Positions 1-11,039 of a stretch of DNA of 44,913 nt are shown in pieces; the first letter of the stretch is position 1, and each line of letters begins with the position of its first letter. The stretch lies in NCBI GenBank assembly GCA_032718475.1, contig JAUCBJ010006145.1:1-44913 (forward strand). The letters run 5' to 3'. Under the pieces are notes generated by a model, which was given only the letters and a program-made list of their open reading frames with translations, was not told the DNA's origin and did not search any database. The stretch comes from Nemertoderma westbladi (taxonomy: Eukaryota > Xenacoelomorpha > Nemertodermatida > Nemertodermatidae). The position numbers were made by a program, and so were the translations under genes.

Positions 1-246
1 AATGCTATGCCGGGTTATCAACAAAATTGCGCCACCAGAACTCCCTATCACCCATGACATTTGCTAGATCATCCCATCTTCAAGGCCAGTGTCCTTTAAG
101 ATGCGTCTCAAGAAAGTTCTTATTCACTCCATGAGGCTGCCAAAGTACAAGATTATGCACTGGCTGGTCCTCACAGCGATAGCAATGTCCTACAAAGCGG
201 AGGCGGCTTTGTTGTAGTGTCAAGCTTGGGGGGACCAATGAGACAC
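1..246 (-). pseudogene. 3'-terminal fragment of the RTE-like LINE (minus strand)
   Basis: The reverse complement of this stretch matches the end of the RTE-like LINE ORF seen complete at 24870-25119, with the same C-terminal protein words (GVSLVPPSL, LRFAGHC, VHNLVLWQPHGV, DLANVMGD). Compared with that copy it lacks about 20 nt in the middle (around 113) and carries scattered substitutions, so it is a dead fragment. It runs off the left edge of the window. The identification as a fragment of the same family is directly visible; the clade name is an inference from the style of the C-terminus. Confidence 0.85.
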
Positions 247-462
247 TGGCCCATGTGAAGAATACCAGACATTCTGCCGTTATATTTCACTTTGCAGTTA
301 CCCCCATGTGAAGAATACCAGACTTTTGGTTTTCACCAAACACACAGGTTACAGAAGGGCTGAATCTACTAACCAAAACAATAAACAATTTAGTATATGT
401 ACAGGTTATAAGATATAAATAAGCGCTATAAAACACTTAATAAAGATAAATAAAAAAAATAA
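247..462. other. Spacer with a 20-nt direct repeat
   Basis: There is no coding signal. The word CCATGTGAAGAATACCAGAC occurs at 251-270 and again at 304-323. The rest is AT-rich and has no recognised feature. Confidence 0.6.
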
Positions 463-1593
463 AAAATCCTCATATATAAAATTCCAATAAAAAGTCGACC
501 GAAAAGTGACATTAGAGCCCAGCATGGACTGGGACTCCCATATAAAAGTACAATAAATACAAATAAAACAAATACAATACCGACCTCTAATCGCTCCCCT
601 CTACACCGCATTCATCAATCTAATCGAAGACCTAATTCATTATCTCTAACAGAAACTGCGCCCGTAGAAGTAGAGTATTTACTATTAAATATTAATCTTA
701 AATCAGCGACCTACAACACTTTATCTACCAAACTCCTTCTACTGGCAGTTAAACTTATATCAATCCGTCTAAGTAGCCTTATAAACCTCTCTATAACCCA
801 GGGATTTTTCCCCAAATCGCTGCAAATCGCTAAAATTATTCCATCCTATAAAACCGAAGATCCAACGGACCCAAACAATTATCGTCCCATTTCACTCCTC
901 CCGATTTTAAGTAAAATATTTGAACAGATAATAAATTCGCAATTACAATCCTACATCTCCGAATACACGAGAGACCTCCATCTACATCTCCGAATACACG
1001 ATAGACCTCCATCTACATCTCCGAATACACGAGAGACCTCCATCTACATCTCCGAATACACGAGAGACCTCCACCTACATCTCCGAATACACGAGAGACC
1101 TCCATCTACATCTCCGAATACACGAGAGACCTCCATCTACATCTCCGAATACACGAGAGACCTCCATCTACATCTCCGAATACACGAGAGACCTCCACCT
1201 ACATCTCCGAATACACGAGAGACCTCCATCTACATCCCCGAATACACGAGAGACCTCCATCTACATCTCCAAATACACGAGAGACCTCCATCTACATCTC
1301 CGAATACACGAGAGACCTCCATCTACATCTCCGAATACACGAGAGACCTCCATCTACATCTCCGAATACACGATAGACCTCCATCTACATCTCCGAATAC
1401 ACGAGAGACCTCCATCTACATCTCCGAATACACGAGAGACCTCCATCTACATCTCCGAATACACGATAGACCTCCATCTACATCTCCGAATACACGAGAG
1501 ACCTCCATCTACATCTCCGAATACACGATAGACCTCCATCTACATCTCCGAATACACGAGAGACCTCCACCTACATCTCCGAATACACGATAG
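463..1593 (+). pseudogene. CR1/L2/Jockey-like LINE reverse transcriptase fragment running into a minisatellite
   Basis: A stop-free frame opens at 463 with no ATG and reads a typical N-terminal reverse transcriptase region: a connector rich in Leu/Ile, then ITQGFFPKSLQIAKIIPSYK, then the RT motif NNYRPISLLPILSKIFEQII at about 874-933, ending in LQSYISEYT at about 966. The frame then continues unbroken through twenty 31-bp repeat units until a TAG at 1591. The motif order (weak promoter-less ORF, RT motif 1 with YRPISLLP) is characteristic of CR1/L2/Jockey-type LINEs. Palm motifs A-C are absent because the array replaces them. It is a remnant, not a gene; a 3' part of a similar element lies at 31640-32480. 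Confidence 0.75.
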
Positions 1594-2334
1594 ACCTCCA
1601 TCTACATCTCCGAATACACGATAGACCTCCATCTACATCTCCGAATACACGAGATACCTCCATCTACATCTCCGAATACACGATAGACCTCCATCTACAT
1701 CTCCGAATACACGAGAGACCTCCATCTACATCTCCGAATACACGAGAGACCTCCATCTACATCTCCGAATACACGAGAGACCTCCATCTACATCTCCGAA
1801 TACACGAGAGACCTCCATCTACATCTCCGAATACACGATAGACCTCCATCTACATCTCCGAATACACGAGAGACCTCCATCTACATCTCCGAATACACGA
1901 GAGACCTCCATCTACATCTCCGAATACACGAGAGACCTCCACCTACATCTCCGAATACACGATAGACCTCCATCTACATCTCCGAATACACGATAGACCT
2001 CCATCTACATCTCCGAATACACGATAGACCTCCATCTACATCTCCGAATACACGAGAGACCTCCATCTACATCTCCGAATACACGAGAGACCTCCATCTA
2101 CATCTCCGAATACACGATAGACCTCCATCTACATCTCCGAATACACGATAGACCTCCATCTACATCTCCGAATACACGAGAGACCTCCATCTACATCTCC
2201 GAATACACGATAGACCTCCATCTACATCTCCGAATACACGAGAGACCTCCATCTACATCTCCGAATACACGATAGACCTCCATCTACATCCCCAAATACA
2301 CGAGAGACCTCCACCTACATCTCCAAATACACCA
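951..2334. repeat. 31-bp minisatellite, about 45 copies
   Basis: The unit begins ACATCTCCGAATACACGAGA and ends GACCTCCATCT, exactly 31 bp; twenty successive units keep perfect spacing between 961 and 1581. Common variants are GATAGACC for GAGAGACC and CCACC for CCATC. The first unit is contiguous and in frame with the reverse transcriptase coding sequence upstream (QSYISEYT), so the array appears to have grown out of RT coding sequence. Because 31 is not a multiple of three, the array rotates through all three frames. Confidence 0.97.
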
Positions 2335-2682
2335 TAACCCTTAATACTTTATTTTACGACATGAGTTTATTATTTCATTGATTATTATTTCATGATTTTA
2401 TTATGATTTTATTATTAATTATAGACTTTGTTTTACGTCTTTAAAATGTAATCTAGATATCATTCGAAGCGCCTTCGTCTGTAGATTCCGAATCTGAAAA
2501 CCGTTTTAAATTTAACCAAAAAGTGGCAAAGATATTCTCAAAGATATTATCAAAATACTAATGTGTAAATTTAGAGAAGTAAATCGCTATAATTCTGATG
2601 TTTTGTTGTCTTTATTCTAGAATATTAATTATTATTTAGCTGAGCGTTTAAAACTCTCCATCTTGTTTTTCATTACCCATAA
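2335..2682. other. AT-rich spacer, nothing recognised
   Basis: About 350 bp of AT-rich sequence between two minisatellites, with TTATTATTT and TGATTTTATTA words. I see no ORF, RNA gene or element terminus. Confidence 0.6.
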
Positions 2683-2690
2683 TTAATATT

Positions 2691-3215
2691 CCGTGGCCCC
2701 CGCCGCGGCCCCGAATGCGCCCGTGGCCCCCGCCGCGGCCCCGAATGCGCCCGTGGTCATCGCCGCGGCCCCGAATGCGCCCGTGGTCATCGCCGCAGCC
2801 CCAAATGCGCCCGTGGCCCCCGCCGCGGCCCCGAATGCGCCCGTGGCCCCCGCCGCGGCCCCGAATGCGCCCGTGGCCCCCGCCGCGGCCCCGAATGCGC
2901 CCGTGGCCCCCGCGGCGGCCCCGAATGCGCCCATGGCCCCCGCCGCGGCCCCGAATGCGCCCGTGGCCCCCGCCGCGGCCCCGAATGCGCCCGTGGCCCC
3001 CGCCGCGGCCCCGAATGCGCCCGTGGCCCCCGACGCGGCCCCGAATGCGCCCGTGGCCCCCGCCGCGGCCCCGAATGCGCCCGTGGCCCCCGCCACGGCC
3101 CCGAATGCGCCCATGGCCCCCGTCGCGGCCCCGAATGCACCCGTGGCCCCCGCCGCGGCCCCGAATGCGCCAGTGGCTCCCGCCGCGGCCCCGAATGTGC
3201 CCGTGGTCAATGCCA
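2691..3215. repeat. 30-bp GC-rich minisatellite, about 17 copies
   Basis: The unit contains GCGGCCCCGAATGCGCCCGT followed by GGCCCCCGCC, 30 bp, strongly GC-rich against AT-rich flanks. As 30 is a multiple of three and the unit has no stop on either strand, it creates long open frames in several frames: APNAPVAPAA on plus and GAFGAAAGAT on minus. Variants (GGTCATC, CATGGCC, GACGCG) mark individual units. The plus frame joins a zinc-finger sequence downstream. Confidence 0.96.
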
Positions 3216-3409
3216 AGGATATTTTAACTTGTCCAGGTTGTCGCAAATCTTATCGTTACCCAGGAAGTTTCGCTCGGCACAAGAAACATTGCTCTGGCTT
3301 TATTGCAATGGAGAACCAGGCTGCCCTATCAATATTACCATTTAACACAAATTATGACGCACCCAACAGGAATTTACAAGGTAAACTAAAGATAACTTGT
3401 GGAATGTAG
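2693..3409 (+). pseudogene. LINE ORF N-terminal region: Ala/Pro repeat plus a C2H2-type zinc finger
   Basis: The frame has a stop at 2684 and no ATG until inside the repeats, so its true start is lost or replaced by the 30-bp array. After about 17 APNAPVAPAA repeats comes a zinc-finger-like segment at about 3229-3291: CPGC, twelve residues, then HKKHC (C-x2-C-x12-H-x2-H or H-x3-C). It is followed by a linker and a stop at 3407. The next frame opens with WNVEG, the usual start of an APE endonuclease, two codons upstream of this stop, so the two were probably one ORF split by a single-base frameshift near 3385. Finger-plus-endonuclease architecture is known in several LINE clades; which one is not decided here. 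Confidence 0.6.
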
Positions 3410-4578
3410 AGGGGATAAAGTCCACGATGGAAGCGTCGATGGACGACACCTTTGAATCGCCAGATATCCTTTTATTAACGGAAACTATGTCAGAGAATGT
3501 GTCAATCCCTGATTATAACTGTATCAACATCAACTGTGATAAGGGTGATAGAGGTCGTCCATATGGTGGAATGACTTTGGCTATAAACTCGAGACTTCCT
3601 TGCCATGGTTCACATATATACAAAAATGACAACATTATTGCCAAACAAACGAGTGGTCTGGTAATTTTAGTCGCGTACTACCCGCCGGCAACGGATGTTT
3701 CAGACATCCTTCTTGACTTAACTATGGCAATAAATGACGTAAGAAGGAAAAGTAACAAGCCAATTATATTGGCGGGGGACTTAAACTGCCGATTAGACAG
3801 AAATGACCCGCGAGGAGATCCGCTCAGTTATGGCCTGCTAGGGGCAAACCTACATTGTCTAAATGACGCTGAAACTCCAACATATTATTGCTGGAACGGG
3901 GAAAGTGTGATAGATTTAGTGTTTGCCGATAAGGAGATACAAGAGGTGTGCTCAATGGAGGTTATTCCTACAATGTTCACAAAACATCAACGAATCAATA
4001 TAGTAATCGAACTGGAATCCGCACTGGAGGAAAGAGCTCGTAGAAAGAAACCTATTAGAAAAATTAATACTGAGAAACTGGACAGAAACCTAAACCAAGA
4101 AAACTTTGACCAGGCACTGGCAGAGGGCGTGGATAAAGCCTGTAACTACGTTACGATGGCAATCGTAGATGCGGCCGAACCTGGAAGACCTCGAAAAGCA
4201 AAAATGTGGTTTGACGGTTTATGTTACAAGGCAAAACAGGAAATGAAGAACGCCTGCTTGGATATGAAACAAGACCCCACCGTTGAGAGTCGACAGCTGT
4301 GTGCTAAAAGTCAACGATGTTACAAGCAGGTTATCAACGAGAGGAAGAAGCTATACGAGGCACAAAGAGAACTAAAACTGATCGAGGAATGCGAGACTGA
4401 TGTGGCCAATTTCTGGAACATATTAAAGAATGGGCGCCAGGAGAAAACTTGTGCTCAACAAGTCCCGGAGGTTACTTGGTCGGAGCATTTCTCAACCCTT
4501 CTGGGGAGAGATAAAACTCTACCTCTGCCGGACCTCCCGGAAAACAATTGCCCAGTTCTGGATGCCCCTATTAATTAG
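3382..4578 (+). pseudogene. LINE apurinic-like (EEP) endonuclease domain with a degenerate active site
   Basis: The frame opens LWNVEG and shows the endonuclease/exonuclease/phosphatase series: LLLTET (Glu29 counted from 3397), LVAYYPP, IILAGDLNCR (Asp128, Asn130), SVIDLVF (Asp173) and TKHQRI (His197). Family members normally have S/T-D-H in the last motif; here Lys196 takes the place of the Asp, so nicking activity is doubtful. A Lys/Arg/Glu-rich connector follows. The frame shifts near 4440-4570 into the RT frame. It belongs to the LINE whose finger lies just upstream. No ATG start is evident. Confidence 0.8.
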
Positions 4579-5026
4579 TGCTACAGAGATCACTGAATCG
4601 GTGAACAGCCAGAAAAACGGAAAGGCAGCAGGCCCAGACTCCATAACAAATGAAGTGATGAAGTTGGGTTTTGGACATTTACTACCTTATCTGCTGACTC
4701 TATTCTCATTCTGCTTCAACATGGCAGTGTGCCCAGCAGCGTGGATCATGTCATATCTTATCCCCCTTTACAAAGGAAAGGGTGGAAAATCGTCTCCAAA
4801 CTCATATAGAGGGATCGCCCTACTGTCGTGTCTACTCAAAATCTACACAAGCATTATAGCAACACGATTATATATACATGGGCTGAGACTCTAAGGAAAC
4901 TACCCGACCAGCAGTACGGTTTTCGAAAGAAGAGATCCACTATAATGGCGGTAAAACTTATATTTAACCGTATCAAATCATCCCTACAACCATGGGCAGG
5001 TCCCGGACATGCCTATTATTATTTAT
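4575..5026 (+). pseudogene. LINE reverse transcriptase N-terminal part, truncated
   Basis: After the endonuclease frame is lost, the next frame reads NGKAAGPDSITNEVMKLG, LIPLYKGKGGK, NSYRGIALLSCLLKIYTSII and then, after another shift near 4870, LPDQQYGFRKKRST. These are RT motifs 0 to 2a of a LINE. The palm motifs with the catalytic aspartates are absent: at about 5027 the sequence switches to the 3' end of a different LINE. There are two frameshifts in 450 bp, so the region is non-functional. It is the direct continuation of the endonuclease upstream. Confidence 0.8.
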
Positions 5027-5511
5027 TGATTATTTAGAGCAGCAGTAGTTCCAGTACTCCTCTATGGGAGTCCATGCTGGGCTCTAACTGCTGAGGAAAC
5101 AAAATCTCTGGATGGCACATTCACAAGAATGCTACGCCGGGTTCATTGTGTCAAGTACAATGCACACATCTCCAACCAGACACTATATAACATTGGAGGT
5201 GTCTCATTGGTTCCTCCAAGCTTGACACTAGAACAAAATCGCCTCCGCTTTGCAGGACATTGCTTTCGCCGTGAGGACCAGCCAGTGCATAATCTTGTAC
5301 TTTGGCAGCCTCATGGAGTGAATAAGCATGGTGGACAGCCCATGACTTTCTTGAGACGCATCTTAAAGGACACTGGCCTTGAAGATGCGGATGATCTAGC
5401 AAATGTCATGGGTGATAGGGAGTTGTGGCGGTGCAATTATGTCGATAAGCCGGCACAGCATTCTTAAAAATGCAGCTGCAATGCAGCATGCCGATCCTAG
5501 TAGTACGCCCT
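5027..5511 (+). pseudogene. 3'-end fragment of the RTE-like LINE fused to a different LINE
   Basis: From GATTATTTAGAGCAGCAGTA onward the sequence follows 24680-25157 almost base for base, including ORF words LLYGSPCWAL, RMLRRVHCVKYNAH, LRFAGHC and the stop at 5465. The match ends at CCGATCCTAGTAGT, the same 3' end as the full copy, so this is the LINE's 3' terminus. Its 5' side abuts the RT of another LINE rather than neutral DNA. This is either a 5'-truncated insertion or a template-switch chimera; no clear target duplication is seen. Confidence 0.9.
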
Positions 5512-5997
5512 TCCTATTTGCTGCATACGCACTGCCTTCCCATTGGCTGCATACACACCCCCTACTTACTCCCTTCCTATTGGCTGCATACACACACCCT
5601 ACTTACTCCCTTCCTATTGGCTGCATACACACCCCATACTTACTCCCTTCCTATTGGCTGCATACACACCCCCTACTTACTCCCTTCCTATTGGCTGCAT
5701 ACACACCCCCTACTTACTCCCTTCCTATTGGCTGCATACACACCCCATACTTACTCCCTTCCTATTGGCTGCATACACACCCCCTACTTACTCCCTTCCT
5801 ATTGGCTGCATACACACCCCATACTTACTCCCTTCCTATTGGCTGCATACACACCCCCTACTTACTCCCTTCCTATTGGCTGCATACACACCCCCTACTT
5901 ACTCCCTTCCTATTGCCTGCATACACACCCCCTACATACTCCTTTCCTATTGGCTACATACTCGTACACCGCTACTTACTCCCTTCCTATTGGCTGC
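5512..5997. repeat. 37-bp minisatellite, copy 1 (about 13 units)
   Basis: The unit is 37 bp and contains TACTCCCTTCCTATTGGCTG then CATACACACCCC. Spacing is exact (for example 5641 to 5678). Each unit holds ATTGG, an inverted CCAAT word. Three open frames exist only because 37 is coprime to three and stops are absent; I do not regard them as coding. The same array starts again at 11841. Confidence 0.96.
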
Positions 5998-6425
5998 GTT
6001 CCCCGTTCGTCCTCCACCCCCAACCCCTCTGCGGTTGGGTGTTGCTCTTCTTCTGATCCCACTCAGTATTCCGTAGATTACGGGATTGGCTATCGCGTTA
6101 GACCACCCAAAGAGAAATAAAATCGTCTGAACCACCCCAGGAATCTACAACAGAACCATTTAGTTAGCTTGTTAATCGACAAAAACATAAATAAAATATT
6201 ATAAATTCCATACAGAACAGGAACTCTAAAACTAATAGAACAACATTATACCGTTCTGCCATTAGGGTTATTGTGTACACAAAACTTAGGGTTTGCGTAT
6301 GTTTCCGAAAGAAGTCTCTGCTGAAGAAGGACTTCTTTCGGTGTGACGGTGTGTATTGTGTAGTCCTCTGTTATGTAAATGTAATCAGGTATAATATAAG
6401 ATGAATGAGACGTTTATTGGGTATA
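5998..6425. other. Unique spacer between the 37-bp and 33-bp arrays, copy 1
   Basis: This 430-bp spacer is repeated at 12247-12673 with only a few differences. It has CCCCAACCCCTCTGCGGTTG, an AATAAA at about 6116 and a perfect hairpin (listed separately). No protein or RNA family is recognised. Confidence 0.7.
6305..6341. other. Perfect 12-bp hairpin, copy 1
   Basis: CCGAAAGAAGTC at 6305-6316 pairs exactly with GACTTCTTTCGG at 6330-6341 across a 13-nt loop. The same hairpin occurs unchanged at 12553-12589. Its function is unknown; it could be a remnant of a mobile element end or of a structured RNA. Confidence 0.85.
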
Positions 6426-8707
6426 AACCGTATTATTAACATGAGCTCTTGTACGTACGCCAGTATTATTAACATGAGCTCTTGTACGTACGCCAGTATT
6501 ATTAATATGAGCTCTTGTACGTACGCCAGTATTATTAACATGAGCTCTTGTACGTACGCCAGTATTATTAACATGAGCTCTTGTACGTACGCCAGTATTA
6601 TTAATTTGAGCTCTTGTACGTACACCAGTATTATTAATACGAGCTCTTGTACGTACGCCAGTATTATTAACATGAGCTCTTGTACGTACGCCAGTATTAT
6701 TAACATGAGCTCTTGTATGTACGCCAGTATTATTAACATGAGCTCTTGTACGTACGCTAGTATTCTTAATTTGAGCTCTTGTACGTACACCAGTATTATT
6801 AATACGAGCTCTTGTACGTACGCCAGTATTATTAACATGAGCTCTTGTACATACGCCAGTATTATTAACATGAGCTCTTGTACGTACGCCAGTATTATTA
6901 ATTTGAGCTCTTGTACATACGCCAGTATTATTAACATGAGCTCTTGTATGTACGCCAGTATTATTAATATGAGCTCTTGTACGTACGCCAGTATTATTAA
7001 CATGAGCTCTTGTACGTACGCCAGTATTATTAACATGAGCTCTTGTACGTACGCCAGTATTATTAATATGAGCTCTTATACGTACGCCAGTATTATTAAC
7101 ATGAGCTCTTGTACGTACGCCAGTATTATTTATATGAGCTCTTGTACGTACGCCAGTATTATTAACATGAGGTCTTGTACGTACGCCAGTATTATTAATA
7201 TGAGCTCTTGTACGTACGCCAGTATTATTAACATGAGCTCTTGTACGTACGCCAGTATTATTAATTTGAGCTCTTGTATGTACACCAGTATTATTAATAC
7301 GTGCTCTTGTACGTACGCCAATATTATTAACATGAGCTCTTGTACGTATGCCAGTATTATTAATTTGAGCTCTTGTATGTACGCCAGTATTAATAACATG
7401 AGCTCTTGTACGTACGCCAGTATTATTAACATTAGCTCTTGTACGTACGCCAGTATTATTAACATGAGCTCTTGTACGTACGTCAGTATTATTAATTTGA
7501 GCTCTTGTACGTACACCAGTATTATTAATATGAGCTCTTGTACGTACGCCAGTATTATTAATATGAGCTCTTGTACGTACGCCAGTATTATTAATTTGAG
7601 CTCTTGTACGTACGCCAGTATTATTAATATGAGCTCTTGTACGTACGCCAGTATTATTAACATGAGCTCTTGTACGTACACCAGTATTATTAATACGTGC
7701 TCTTGTACGTACGCCAGTATTATTAACATGAGCTCTTGTACGTATGCCAGTAATATAAATTTGAGCTCTTGTATGTACGCCAGTATTAATAACATGAGCT
7801 CTTGTACGTACGCCAGTATTATTAACATTAGCTCTTGTACGTACGCCAGTATTATTAACATGAGCTCTTGTACGTACGCCAGTATTATTAATTTGAGCTC
7901 TTGTACGTACACCAGTATTATTAATATGAGCTCTTGTACGTACGCCAGTATTATTAATATGAGCTCTTGTACGTACGCCAGTATTATTAATTTGAGCTCT
8001 TGTACGTAAGCCAGTATTATTAACATGAGCTCTTGTACGTACGCCAGTATTATTAATATGAGCTCTTGTACGTACGCCAGTATTATTAATTTGAGCTCTT
8101 GTACGTACGCCAGTATTATTAATATGAGCTCTTGTACGTACGCCAGTATTATTAACATGAGCTCTTGTACGTACGCCAGTATTATTAATTTGAGCTCTTG
8201 TACGTACGCCAGTATTATTAATATGAGCTCTTGTACGTACGCCAGTATTATTAACATGAGCTCTTGTACGTACGCCAGTATTATTAATATGAGCTCTTGT
8301 ACGTACGCCAGTATTATTAACATGAGCTCTTGTACGTACGCCAGTATTATTAATTTGAGCTCTTGTACGTACGCCAGTATTATTAATATGAGCTCTTGTA
8401 CGTACGCCAGTATTATTAACATGAGCTCTTGTACGTACGCCAGTATTATTAACATGAGCTCTTGTACGTACGCCAGTATTATTAATATGAGCTCTTGTAC
8501 CTACGCCAGTATTATTAATATGAGCTCTTGTACGTACGCCAGTATTATTAATTTGAGCTCTTGTACGTACGCCAGTATTATTAATATGAGCTCTTGTACG
8601 TACGCCAGTATTATTAACATGAGCTCTTGTACGTACGCCAGTATTATTAATATGAGCTCTTGTACGTACGCCAGTATTATTAACATGAGCTCTTGTACGT
8701 ACGCCAG
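6426..8707. repeat. 33-bp minisatellite, copy 1 (about 69 units)
   Basis: The unit is 33 bp: ATTATTAACATGAGCTCTTG followed by TACGTACGCCAGT. Each unit holds the palindromes GAGCTC and GTACGTAC. The third to fifth positions before GAGCTC vary (AACATG, AATATG, AATTTG, AATACG), giving unit types. Both strands stay open for hundreds of codons (IINMSSCTYAS on plus, LAYVQELMLII on minus) because the period is a multiple of three. A TAA in one unit at about 8007 ends the plus frame, which argues against selection for coding. The array ends in a T20 run. Confidence 0.97.
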
Positions 8708-11039
8708 TTTTTTTTTTTTTTTTTTTTGAAAATCCGGGATGGCCCCGGCGCTATATTTAATCAATGTTTGAATAATTAACTCACATTAACTATAACAATA
8801 TACAGAATAACAACCATCAATAACTTTATCATTTATTTAGCATAAATTTGGGGTTAAGAGCTGCCCCTTAGTAAAAAGATAATTATGTACAGTATTAAAA
8901 ATATATTATATCTCCGTAAAATAATGTGTATTAAAAATATTTTGTAGGAGTAAGTAATTAGTTATTATTATATGTAAAATAGTATTCTAAATAGTCCTTA
9001 ATAACCGATAATATATCCTTAAAATATGGGTATTAAAAAAAAAAATTTTAACTCACGTTATAATAAAGTTATATTATATTATATGTAAAATAGTATTAAA
9101 TAGTCCTTAATAACCGACAGGCGATAGCACGCATCATAGGAAAAATTATTTAATAGCGCTTGTATATAAATAGATATAAAAACGTCTCTATTTGACATAC
9201 ACTGTTTTGTAGCGTTATACACAGTTCTAGAACAAAGTTTGGTGGAATAAGAAGATATTGCAATTGATAGCAAAGATGGTAGGTTGTACAAAAACGATGA
9301 TATCTGATATGATGAGAAAATATCAACTCTGTTTCCCGTACAGTGGTCACACAAAATATTTCCAAACAACCAGTTTAGTTTCGGATTGCCTGTGTTAAAC
9401 AATCTGAATATAAAATTGAACTGCTGTAGCCGCAGACACGCATCTATATTAATATCGAACAATGAATATAGTACGTTATTGGAGACACGGTTATTTAAGT
9501 GTATCACTTTGCGCATCGCCTTACGCATACCTTTGCCTAGACTGTTTATCCCTTCAGAGGTGAGACTTGAGGAGCCATAAGCTATACTCGGTATGCAGAT
9601 GGCTTTCCATATACGAGATACTATACTCAGTGGGACGTCGGTTAATGTGAGTCCTGACCGCTCCATTTGAGACATATTACTCCAGATTTTGCTATTGTTG
9701 AAGTTGTAGATTGATTTACAGCCAGCTGGAATTGGTATACCCATATATTTACATGATTTCACTGCGCGCAATTTATTTCCCTCCAGCATGATGGTGTCAT
9801 CTATTGATGGATTCCCTTTAACATCGATTGACAGGTAATGACATTTTACAATGTTAAGCTCTAAGTTGTGATTCTTGAAGTAATCAGATGAGGTTTTTAG
9901 AAGTTTTGCTAAGTCAGTCTTCAGGGTTGACAAAATTATAATATCATCTGCGTAATTGACGACACAAAATGATTGCTGTCCTATATGTGCACCCAAACCA
10001 CTTGTTTCCAAGTCATGTATGAGTTCGGTTAGATAGAAGTTAAACAATATGGGTGATAGGATGCCACCTTGACGCACACCTCTTTGTATTTGTATTGGTT
10101 TGTGGATGAAGTGCCCATTTGCAGCGATGTGGGAAGTTGAGTTCTTGTAAAAGGATTCCAGGGCATCAATAACTCGAGGTTGGACGTCAGTCCTCCTTAG
10201 TTTAGCAAATAACTTACTGTGACAGACCGTATCAAACGCCGATGTTAAATCCACACACATTGCATACATGTGCGATCTTTTCTTAGTAAATTTGTTAATG
10301 ATACTGTTGACAACCTGGTGTGCGATGTCAGACCCTGAACCCGCTTTATAACCAAGTTGCAAGTTATTCGTTGGTAGTTTAGAGAGTTCTTCCAGCAGAG
10401 ACAGTTCCCAGAGTTTTGCTATGCTTAGAGCAATGGAAATGAATCGAAAATTAACGTCTCGTGGGATTGTACCGACTCTTTGTCCTTTTGGAATGGGAGA
10501 GATGGTACTAACGGAGAAAATTTCAGGACAGGTGCCACTGTTTTGGATATCTGTAAAAAGATCTGCAATGTAGCTACATAATCCTGGTGAGCGTCCGTAT
10601 ACTAGGCTTTCTGTATTGAGTTGGTAGAAGTCATTTGATTTGCCGCGATTAAGTTTGTTAATTAGTTGGGAGATTTCTTTTGGTTTCACGGTCACGGTAC
10701 CTAATTCATCTCTATCATCTGCATCAGATTGCTCTATCATTTTGTCTATAACGGTTTCCCCCTTAAGTTTTACCGTGGCTGCTTCAGACTGGTCTATGAC
10801 AATATTCTCCTGTTTTTTACTACCTTGATCGGACTGATCACATTTAAATTGATCAGTCACACGTGGATGAACCTGTATTAGTTGCTTATCAGTGAAAACA
10901 TGATGCTTTTTTGTTTTTATTTTTCGCCAAAAAGATTTGGAGTTATTTCGGTTTGAGTTTACTAGAGCTTGTACATGGTCCTCGTATGATTCGTTGTTTG
11001 AGTATGGCCGGTAATTTACATACGACATTGGAATAAAGG
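8708..11039 (-). mobile_element. 3' half of a minus-strand LINE, copy 1
   Basis: Read on the minus strand, the segment runs from RT coding sequence (11039 downward) to a 3' UTR and ends in a poly-A of about 20 (T20 at 8708-8727) against the 33-bp array. The element is cut on its 5' side by the LTR that starts at 11040. A nearly identical copy lies at 14628-17354. The 3' UTR between 8728 and 9078 is AT-rich and has no other feature. Confidence 0.9.
9079..11028 (-). pseudogene. LINE reverse transcriptase, copy 1 (lacks its endonuclease half)
   Basis: The 649-codon open frame has RT motifs in order: NKLNRGKSNDFY, ISPIPKGQ, VNFRFISIALSIAKLWE, LQLGYKAGSGS, the motif A MCVDLTSAFDTV, motif B IQRGVRQGGILSPILFNFYL, motif C VVNYADDIIILS, then SCKYMGIPI and a C-terminal region with a CDHC element (ILCDHCTGN). 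The catalytic Asp residues of motifs A and C are present. The frame is open to the LTR boundary, so the ORF start at 11028 is only the first methionine; the endonuclease coding half of the original gene is at 30112-31126, beyond the LTR element next to copy 2. It is of the APE-type LINE group; the clade is not assigned. It differs from copy 2 at about four or five bases over 1.95 kb. Confidence 0.9.

Noticed and set aside
951-2334. CRISPR-like array of 31-bp repeats
   Set aside because: Units are directly contiguous with no spacers, and the genome is eukaryotic.
2683-3246. Minus-strand Ala/Gly/Thr-rich ORF resembling antifreeze or silk-like repeats
   Set aside because: It is the mirror of the 30-bp GC-rich array whose plus frame leads into a zinc finger; no signal peptide or unique sequence.
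5543-6120. Three overlapping ORFs through the 37-bp array (CIHTPYLLPSYWL)
   Set aside because: All three frames are open because 37 is not divisible by three and the unit lacks stops; low-complexity product.
6300-6345. Possible hammerhead ribozyme (CTGAAGA matches the CUGANGA core beside GTC)
   Set aside because: The second conserved GAA box and stems I-III cannot be placed; the sequence folds better as one simple hairpin.
6405-8009. Long plus-strand ORF (534 codons, IINMSSCTYAS repeats) and matching minus ORF
   Set aside because: The open frames follow from a 33-bp period without stops on either strand; one unit has a stop and unit variants do not favour silent changes, so I treat it as satellite DNA.
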